Positions 6,572-10,450 of a stretch of DNA of 10,450 bases are shown piece after piece. A program made the translations under genes and the position numbers. Positions within the stretch are counted from its first letter, which is position 1. Every line of letters begins with the position of its first letter. The notes beneath the pieces are model-generated. The model searched no databases and had not been told where the DNA came from. It worked only from the letters and a program-made list of their open reading frames with translations. Source of the stretch: DASZZV01 sp035544835 (GTDB taxonomy: Bacteria > Acidobacteriota > Thermoanaerobaculia > Gp7-AA8); the NCBI GenBank assembly GCA_035544835.1, contig DASZZV010000455.1:1-10450 (forward strand). Direction: 5' to 3'.

Positions 6572-6620
6572 GAATTGAGAAACTGCATTACCTTCTTACT
6601 TTCTCAATTCTCATTCTCAA
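6572..6620. repeat. Degenerate heptamer repeat with hairpin, 3' of the thioredoxin/permease remnant
   Basis: GAATTGAGAAA at 6572-6582 pairs perfectly with TTTCTCAATTC at 6600-6610 across a 17-nt loop, and two further TCTCAAT-like units follow to 6620. On the minus strand, the sense of the preceding gene, it reads ATTGAGA, ATGAG, AATTGAGAAAG. That is the same unit and ending as the arrays after three other genes. Confidence 0.65.
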
Positions 6621-6627
6621 TCCGTAT

Positions 6628-6831
6628 CTAAGGCTCAGGGTTGCCAAGCAACGCACCGGGCCGTCCGCGCTGAAGACGTCGTTCACGCGGCCCAACGAAA
6701 GCTTCTTCCATTGTTACCTGGACAATGGCCGCTGCCGGTATAGCCATGACCGCTCCGATGATTCCGAGCCGAATGCCCCCAATTATGAAGGCGATGAAGG
6801 CCGAGAGAGCGAAACGCGAAATCTCGGACTC
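6628..6831 (-). pseudogene. C-terminal remnant of an AI-2E family permease
   Basis: The frame starting at the thioredoxin stop encodes about 67 residues. These include a hydrophobic segment of the form FALSAFIAFIIGG, then LGIIGAVMAIPAAAIVQV and EEAF, then a basic tail with RERR and RPGALL. This is the characteristic last membrane region and tail of the AI-2E/PerM-like transporter family. Full members have about 350 residues and several membrane helices. Here nothing precedes the fragment, because the thioredoxin gene occupies the DNA in another frame, and no start codon or ribosome site lies at the junction. It is most simply a gene remnant left by a deletion or insertion that placed trx against it. 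Assignment rests on remembered family pattern; expression as a small peptide is unlikely. Confidence 0.6.
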
Positions 6832-7261
6832 AGCTGAGATATTGCTGAATGGCCTGTTCAATCTGCGCGCGCCCGACCCCACCGACCAGGCGTCCTTTCT
6901 CCTCACCGCGTTTGAAGAAAATCAAGGTGGGGATACTGCTCACGCCGTAGCGCGAACCGATGGGCTGATTCTCATCGACGTTGAGCTTTCCGAACAGAAC
7001 GTCACGTCTTTCGTTCGCCAGGCCATCGATGATCGGCGCGATCATCCGGCATGGACCGCACCAGGGCGCCCAGAAATCGACCACCAGCGGTCCTCCGCGG
7101 AGAATCGAGTCGAAATTCGACTGCGACAGAATGAGCGGGGACCGATCCTTGTCCAGCGGGGTCTTGCAGTTTCCGCAGACCGCCGCCTTCCCCTGCTTCA
7201 GCTCAGGAATGCGGTTGGAGCGACCGCACTGAGGACAGGAAACCAGCGGTGCGACATTCAT
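6830..7261 (-). CDS. trxC: Thioredoxin with N-terminal zinc ribbon (TrxC-like)
   Basis: The 143-residue product has a zinc-ribbon-like N-terminus with CPQC (Cys9, Cys12) and CGNC (Cys29, Cys32). A thioredoxin fold follows, with VVDFWAPWCGPCR at 60-72 (redox pair Cys68/Cys71) and the cis-proline region SIPT (Pro111). This layout is that of E. coli thioredoxin 2, a cytosolic disulfide reductase linked to oxidative-stress defence and zinc binding. The frame is open to 7336, but the family begins just before the first CxxC, so I prefer the ATG at 7261; neither start has a visible Shine-Dalgarno. The gene is followed without a gap by an AI-2E permease remnant. Upstream, about 210 nt separate it from the lipoprotein gene. 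The family call is firm; the symbol follows domain architecture. Confidence 0.92.
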   Translation of the reverse strand: MNVAPLVSCPQCGRSNRIPELKQGKAAVCGNCKTPLDKDRSPLILSQSNFDSILRGGPLVVDFWAPWCGPCRMIAPIIDGLANERRDVLFGKLNVDENQPIGSRYGVSSIPTLIFFKRGEEKGRLVGGVGRAQIEQAIQQYLS

Positions 7262-7473
7262 GGAGGATGCAAATCTGCGAAAGTGAAGCCAAAGTGAGCT
7301 CGTTCGCGAATCGATACCGTAATGACGTAAACCCAATGATCAAAGGGCAGTCGGTCAACGCCGCCCTCTTCATTCTCAGCGCACTGTGCCTCATCCTCGC
7401 TATCGCTACATCGCCGAAGTCTGGTGGCTTCGGCCCGCCGAGTGTCTCAATGAGCACGTTGAGCTACCCGACA
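7262..7473. other. Intergenic stretch between the thioredoxin and lipoprotein genes
   Basis: I see no convincing gene here. It holds a short perfect hairpin, GCCGAAG (7413-7419) with CTTCGGC (7428-7434), about 40 nt past the lipoprotein stop. It lacks a T-run, so it is at best a weak terminator. The thioredoxin promoter should lie here, but I found no clear -35/-10 pair. A plus-strand frame from 7336 encodes a hydrophobic run but runs on, antisense, into the lipoprotein gene. Confidence 0.5.
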
Positions 7474-8103
7474 TCATTCCGGGATCGGCGTCGAGGGCGA
7501 GGGGTTGCCGTTGTTGTACATCAGATTGATCTCCTTGACGGAGACCTCGACTGGGATGCCATCCTTCCAGTCGAGCCAGGCCTGCTTTGCCTCGTTCTGA
7601 CAAACGAGACAATCGACGGCGTGATGGTCCTGATAGCAGCTCAGAAGGCTCTTGTGTTGAAGGACCGGGTCCTCGTGGCAATGGCAATAGCAGTAGAGCT
7701 TCTCGAGGCGATCGGGGATGTCCTTAGCCAGCTTGTAAGCCATTGCCGGGAGCGGCGAAATCCCCTCGGGATTGAGAACGGTTGCGGCGAGGCGTGTGAT
7801 CCGCTGTTTCTCGGTCTCGTTTCCTGCAGTCTCTTCTTTGGTCTTCGTCTTTGACACCGATTTGACAGGGGAAGCGGACGAGCTCGAAGAAGTCATTTTC
7901 GGCAGAAGGGGCCCTGGTTGCTGTTCAGCCTGAAGGGGAACCTTGGCCGGAGTGACGCTGGCGGTCGTCGGAGATGCCGAATCCTGTGCAGGTGCCGCTG
8001 CTGCGGGCGCGAGCGGGACAGCTTCTTGAGTTGGGGTTTCCTGCTTGCCGCCACAGGCAGCAAGCAGCGTGACGATGGAAAGAAGACAGAGTGCTCTTTG
8101 CAT
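7474..8103 (-). CDS. Lipoprotein with Cys/His-rich PCYCGC-type domain
   Basis: The 209-residue product starts with a lipoprotein signal (MQRALCLLSIVTLLAAC), with lipobox LAAC and the lipidated Cys17. A low-complexity Ala/Pro/Ser/Thr/Lys linker follows (about 20-100), likely a tether. The C-terminal domain (about 105-195) contains LYCYCHCHED (Cys138, Cys140, Cys142, His141, His143), LLSCYQDHH (Cys156, His160, His161) and DCLVC (Cys165, Cys168). This is the pattern I recall for the PCYCGC-motif family of unknown function, here with YCYCHC in place of PCYCGC. The density of Cys and His suggests metal or cofactor binding on the outer face of a membrane, but that is inference. AGGA lies about 7 nt before the ATG at 8103. 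The gene is divergent from the GNAT gene and upstream of trxC; a redox link is possible but unproven. Confidence 0.85.
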   Translation of the reverse strand: MQRALCLLSIVTLLAACGGKQETPTQEAVPLAPAAAAPAQDSASPTTASVTPAKVPLQAEQQPGPLLPKMTSSSSSASPVKSVSKTKTKEETAGNETEKQRITRLAATVLNPEGISPLPAMAYKLAKDIPDRLEKLYCYCHCHEDPVLQHKSLLSCYQDHHAVDCLVCQNEAKQAWLDWKDGIPVEVSVKEINLMYNNGNPSPSTPIPE

Positions 8104-8188
8104 ATGTTGTCCTGAAAACGCCTTGAGACTCCAAAAATTGCAACTCTACTTCCCCACCGAGAGCGACAGGGTTAAGCTTCCGGCGGTC

Positions 8189-9058
8189 ATGGATGACGAA
8201 CTCAGAATCGAGACTGCGCGTACCGAACAGCGGACCCTTCTCGAGGTGGTTGCAGCCCAGGGCAACGATGCTCCCTACGACCTTTTGACGGTTCTGAGCG
8301 AAAAGTGTTTCGATCCCGGATTCTCAGGCCCTTCTCTGGTCCTGCTGGCCTTTCGCGAAGAGGAGCCGGCGGGATTCGCCGTCGTCTGCGGCCGCTTCCT
8401 CCGGCTTCTCGTAGTGAGCCGTCCCCATCGGCACACCGGAGTCGGCTCGGCGCTGCTGACTCAGGCCGAACAGCACGTCGCGAAAGATGGTCAGATGCGC
8501 ATTGCGGTGGGAGCTGAAGCCGGCAATTACTTTGTGCCCGGTGTTCCCGAAGACGATCCTGCCGTCCGCTTCTTTCTCGAAAAACTTGGGTATGACTCGG
8601 GCCCAGCGACCTCCAATCTCGAGTGCAGTCTCAACGACAACCCACTGCTGTACGGTTCCGACAGCGATGAGGTCCGGCGTGCTCTCGCCAGCGACCGCCA
8701 GCGTGTGACTCGATTCATCGAAGAGAACTTCGGCCGGATCTGGGCGTTCGAGACCCAGGCGGCGCTCCGTAACAACCCGCCAACCGTTTTCATCGCCGAG
8801 CGGAATGGAGGCATTGACGGATTCAGCGCTCATGACTCGAACAACCGCGGGCTCGGATTTTTCGGACCGACCGGAGTCCAGACTTCTCAGCGGGGAAAAG
8901 GACTCGGAAAGGCCTTGCTACTGGCATCGTTGCGAGACCTTCGGAATCTCGGTTACCCCAAAGCCGTCATTCCATGGACCGACGCGATCGACTTCTACAG
9001 GAAAAGCTGCGGAGCGGTCGTCGGCCACCGCTTTGTGTCGTACGTAAAAACTCTCTAG
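8189..9058 (+). CDS. GNAT family N-acetyltransferase with two GNAT domains
   Basis: With the start at 8189 the product has 289 residues and reads as two GNAT folds. The first (about 1-145) has LRLLVVSRPHRHTGVGSALL (71-90), with the acetyl-CoA loop R-x-x-G-x-G at 81-86 and a C-terminal VRFFLEKLGY (126-135). The second (about 150-289) has GPTGV at 226-230, the loop QRGKGLGKALL at 234-244 and a DFYRKSCGAVVGHRF tail (268-282). Both keep the acetyl-CoA motif. Tandem GNAT enzymes such as mycothiol synthase are known, but nothing here sets the substrate. The frame is open upstream to 8045, which would overlap the lipoprotein's signal sequence. I take the ATG at 8189, directly before the first predicted strand; the ribosome site is weak (GGCGG). 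The stop overlaps by a few bases with a possible convergent small ORF. Confidence 0.87.
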   Translation: MDDELRIETARTEQRTLLEVVAAQGNDAPYDLLTVLSEKCFDPGFSGPSLVLLAFREEEPAGFAVVCGRFLRLLVVSRPHRHTGVGSALLTQAEQHVAKDGQMRIAVGAEAGNYFVPGVPEDDPAVRFFLEKLGYDSGPATSNLECSLNDNPLLYGSDSDEVRRALASDRQRVTRFIEENFGRIWAFETQAALRNNPPTVFIAERNGGIDGFSAHDSNNRGLGFFGPTGVQTSQRGKGLGKALLLASLRDLRNLGYPKAVIPWTDAIDFYRKSCGAVVGHRFVSYVKTL

Positions 9059-9234
9059 GTTTTCTTTTTCGCCTTCGTGATGTCTCCCCCCTTACCCTCG
9101 ATTGCACGGCGATACTCCTCTGGCGCCAGTGGCAATTTCGCTCCGCGAATACCGGCCGAGGACAGAGATGACCTCGAGAGCTGTGCGGTCTCGTCGATGA
9201 TCGCAGTATCTACGCGGGTTTTGGAACTTGTCAT
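9055..9234 (-). CDS. Possible small protein, 59 residues, unrecognised
   Basis: A minus-strand frame begins with ATG at 9234 and ends with TAG at 9055-9057. It encodes MTSSKTRVDTAIIDE, then a middle with AGIRGAKLPLAPEEYRRAI and a lysine-rich tail (KAKKKT). The composition, the apparent helix-forming EEYRRAIE stretch and the mostly G/C third positions look more protein-like than most short frames here. It converges with the GNAT gene with a 4-bp tail overlap, which is common for real neighbours. Against it: no Shine-Dalgarno, and the ATG lies inside a dispersed repeat (the TCATCCTGAG motif), so it could be the 3' remnant of a longer gene cut by the repeat. I do not recognise a family. Confidence 0.35.
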   Translation of the reverse strand: MTSSKTRVDTAIIDETAQLSRSSLSSAGIRGAKLPLAPEEYRRAIEGKGGDITKAKKKT

Positions 9235-9374
9235 CCTGAGGGAGCACGCGCAGGAGTAAGGAATCAGTAGGGAGTGAGTGCGACCGAAGGATCTTTGGTG
9301 ACATGAGAAAAATTGCCAAACTCAAACCCCTGTGATGTCACCAAAGATCCTTCGCTGTCGCTCAGGATGACAAG
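9227..9374. repeat. Long palindromic intergenic repeat (inverted pair of TGTCATCCTGAG...GGATCTTTGGTGACAT units)
   Basis: Two inverted copies of one unit face each other. The inner arms, 9285-9304 and 9335-9354, are a perfect 20-bp inverted repeat with a 30-nt loop. The outer arms, 9227-9240 (CTTGTCATCCTGAG) and 9361-9374, pair perfectly over 14 bp. The left copy carries about 40 extra nt between its two conserved parts. I remember this motif as a dispersed repeat in many environmental genomes. It fills most of the gap before the PAP2 gene and could act as a transcript-ending or transcript-stabilising hairpin. Confidence 0.8.
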
Positions 9375-9410
9375 CTTTGTTTCTTTCCCTCATCGGCGAC
9401 GCCTGCGTCG
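9359..9410 (-). repeat. Dispersed ~50-bp repeat, copy 1 (inverted relative to copy 2)
   Basis: The reverse complement of this stretch matches 10401-10450 almost base for base, apart from small differences at two spots. Both contain GCTTGTCATCCTGAGCG, GGGAAAGAAAC and an internal mini-palindrome CGACGC/GCGTCG whose loop differs (AG here, T in copy 2). The two copies enclose the PAP2 gene. Confidence 0.8.
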
Positions 9411-9456
9411 TTCCCCGGCTCACGGTGACGGCGTCGGGAGTCGCCAAAATACCGGG

Positions 9457-9478
9457 AGCGGCGGCCATGGCCGCTGCT
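9457..9478. promoter_or_regulatory. 22-bp palindrome upstream of the PAP2 gene
   Basis: The GCGGCCATGGCCGC core is extended to a 22-bp near-perfect palindrome, with one G/T mispair, centred at 9467/9468, about 30 nt before the proposed start. It could be an operator or a hairpin in the leader; no T-run follows. Function is not known. Confidence 0.35.
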
Positions 9479-9507
9479 GTCCGCTGTCTTGCACAAACCG
9501 CTGTGAT

Positions 9508-10254
9508 ATGTTCGAAACAATGAAAAAGAGGTCACGCTCCTCGACGAACCCAGCCCGGCGCCCGGAACGAGAAAGTGGCTTCCTTCCTCTGGCCATCGGC
9601 ACCTCCGGCGGGGTCGCGATCGCAGCTTTAGCCTTCTGGTTCTTTAAGGAACAGGCTGAAGCAGTCGTCGAAGGCCGCGCCGAGAAATACGACGTGGCGG
9701 TAATCGATCTCGTTCACACCGCCTCCAGCGAGGGGATGACCACGGCCATGAAGGTCATCACCCACCTCGGCTCGCACGCAGCCATCGGAACAGCCGCCGG
9801 CATCACGGCCATCGCTATGATCTGGCGCAAGAGAAATCACGACGCCTCGACGGTAATCATCAGTACCGGCGGCGCCATGGTCTTGAATACGGCATTGAAG
9901 GCAATCTTCCAGCGACAGAGACCGGACTTACAGCGGGAACGTAAGATCCGCCTGCCCAAGTCGCACAGCTTTCCGAGCGGCCACTCCCTTCTCTCGGCCG
10001 CGACCTATCCGATCGTCGTGCATCACCTGGTCCGCAATCGCTCGGCGGCCACGCAGCTCCTGGCCCACATCGCTACTTTTGGGATCATAGGAACGGTCGG
10101 CTTCTCCCGGATCTATTTCGCGGTCCACTTCCCCTCCGACGTTCTGGGCGGCTTCGCCGCCGGTTTCGGCTGGCTGGGCCTGACTTCACTTTCGCACACC
10201 ATCGGCGACCGCGAGCTGGGGCTCGACGCCTCGGAATTGAAAATTGAAAATTGA
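9508..10254 (+). CDS. PAP2 family phosphatase (membrane lipid phosphatase)
   Basis: The 248-residue protein has the three PAP2 signatures: KAIFQRQRP (131-139), SFPSGHS (154-160, catalytic His159) and SRIYFAVHFPSDVLGG (200-215, with Arg201, nucleophile His207 and Asp211). Membrane segments are visible at about 25-46, 88-106, 114-131, 160-176, 185-199 and 211-230. Family members dephosphorylate phosphatidic acid, undecaprenyl pyrophosphate or related lipid phosphates at the membrane face; the exact substrate cannot be read from sequence. The start is uncertain: ATG at 9508 or 9520, neither with a good ribosome site. A TTG start at 9313 would translate the repeat and is unlikely. The last residues (ELKIEN) and the TGA stop are encoded by a heptamer repeat array, so the original C-terminus may have been replaced. 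The gene is bracketed by inverted copies of a ~50-bp repeat. Confidence 0.9.
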   Translation: MFETMKKRSRSSTNPARRPERESGFLPLAIGTSGGVAIAALAFWFFKEQAEAVVEGRAEKYDVAVIDLVHTASSEGMTTAMKVITHLGSHAAIGTAAGITAIAMIWRKRNHDASTVIISTGGAMVLNTALKAIFQRQRPDLQRERKIRLPKSHSFPSGHSLLSAATYPIVVHHLVRNRSAATQLLAHIATFGIIGTVGFSRIYFAVHFPSDVLGGFAAGFGWLGLTSLSHTIGDRELGLDASELKIEN

Positions 10255-10266
10255 AAATTGAAAAAG
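10235..10266 (+). repeat. Heptamer array overlapping the PAP2 stop codon
   Basis: Four AATTGAA units in 7-bp steps (G at 10239, 10246, 10253, 10260), ending in AAAAAG. The TGA stop of the PAP2 gene (10252-10254) and its last residues are formed by the repeat. Confidence 0.9.
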
Positions 10267-10400
10267 TGGGCCTCACCCTATTGCCAGCGATCAAGAAGTA
10301 GGAGATGGCAGCAAGCTCTGAGGAAAGTGTCATTCCGAGCGCGGAAACAGCGCCGGACGTTGTTGAAGCCCAAATGAACCTTATCATCCTGAGCAAGGCA

Positions 10401-10450
10401 CGACGCTGCGTCGCCGATGAGGGAAAGAAACGTGCTTGTCATCCTGAGCG
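10401..10450 (+). repeat. Dispersed ~50-bp repeat, copy 2, running into the window edge
   Basis: It is the near-identical inverted counterpart of 9359-9410, with mini-palindrome CGACGC-T-GCGTCG, then GGGAAAGAAAC and GCTTGTCATCCTGAGCG. A further TCATCCTGAGC lies at 10384-10394 and a related GTCATTCCGAGCG at 10329-10341, so this end is dense in the same motif family. The copy may continue beyond the window. Confidence 0.78.

Noticed and set aside
7336..7470. Plus-strand frame starting MIKGQSVNAALFILSALCLILAIA, resembling a small membrane protein
   Set aside because: The hydrophobic run and GC-rich third positions are suggestive, but there is no ribosome site and the frame has no stop before running antisense through the lipoprotein gene to 7854.
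8104..8188. Divergent promoters between the lipoprotein and GNAT genes
   Set aside because: Promoters must be here, but no convincing -35/-10 pair with proper spacing was found on either strand (a plus-strand TTGAGA has only a poor -10), so none is annotated.
10304..10450. Plus-strand frame from ATG at 10304, open to the window edge
   Set aside because: Most of it is made of dispersed repeat copies (GTCATTCCGAGCG, TCATCCTGAGC and the ~50-bp repeat), so the open frame is probably chance; sequence past the edge is needed.
9232..10450. Repeats considered as a CRISPR array
   Set aside because: Copies are few, inverted to each other and separated by a whole gene, with no regular spacers and no cas genes.

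Overview
The window looks like chromosomal DNA of a moderately GC-rich, free-living, probably Gram-negative bacterium. A metagenome-assembled member of Acidobacteriota or a similar soil/sediment phylum fits best. This is inferred from the deoC plus paired aldehyde dehydrogenase arrangement, the CsbD/glycine-zipper protein, the many 7-bp tandem repeats between genes, and the 'TGTCATCCTGAG...AAGGATCT' dispersed palindromes, which I remember as frequent in such genomes. No rRNA, tRNA, CRISPR array or complete transposase gene is visible.

Layout: from the left edge to about 8.1 kb every convincing gene is on the minus strand. In transcription order these are: a PCYCGC-type Cys-rich lipoprotein (8103-7474); a TrxC-like thioredoxin with a zinc ribbon (7261-6830), followed directly by a C-terminal scrap of an AI-2E-family permease (6831-6628); a glycine-zipper/CsbD stress-type protein (6450-5683) with its own terminator; an exported protein with twelve Kelch-like repeats (5497-3620), also with its own terminator; deoC (3438-2485); a catalytically complete aldehyde dehydrogenase (2414-915); and a short aldehyde dehydrogenase homologue lacking the catalytic domain (912-43). 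On the plus strand are a double-GNAT acetyltransferase (8189-9058) and a PAP2 phosphatase (9508-10254). A 59-residue minus-strand ORF (9234-9055) may lie between them.

Function: deoC and the two ALDH genes form a clear unit. DeoC splits deoxyribose-5-phosphate into glyceraldehyde-3-phosphate and acetaldehyde, and the full ALDH could oxidise the acetaldehyde. The short ALDH begins 2 nt after the full one stops and looks like the non-catalytic half of an ALDH16-type two-domain enzyme encoded as a separate chain. The other genes are single-gene units for redox/envelope and stress functions, with no evident shared pathway.

The most unusual aspect is the repeat landscape. Arrays of about four 7-bp units of the type AATTGA(A/G), ending in AAAG or AAAAAG, sit at or just after the 3' ends of four genes, always in the sense orientation of that gene; one even supplies the stop codon of the PAP2 gene. 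A second heptamer family (AGCTTCC/AGCTAGA) forms a long hairpin between deoC and the ALDH gene. The PAP2 gene is enclosed by inverted copies of a roughly 50-bp dispersed repeat. I did not find a convincing new defence or mobile system.
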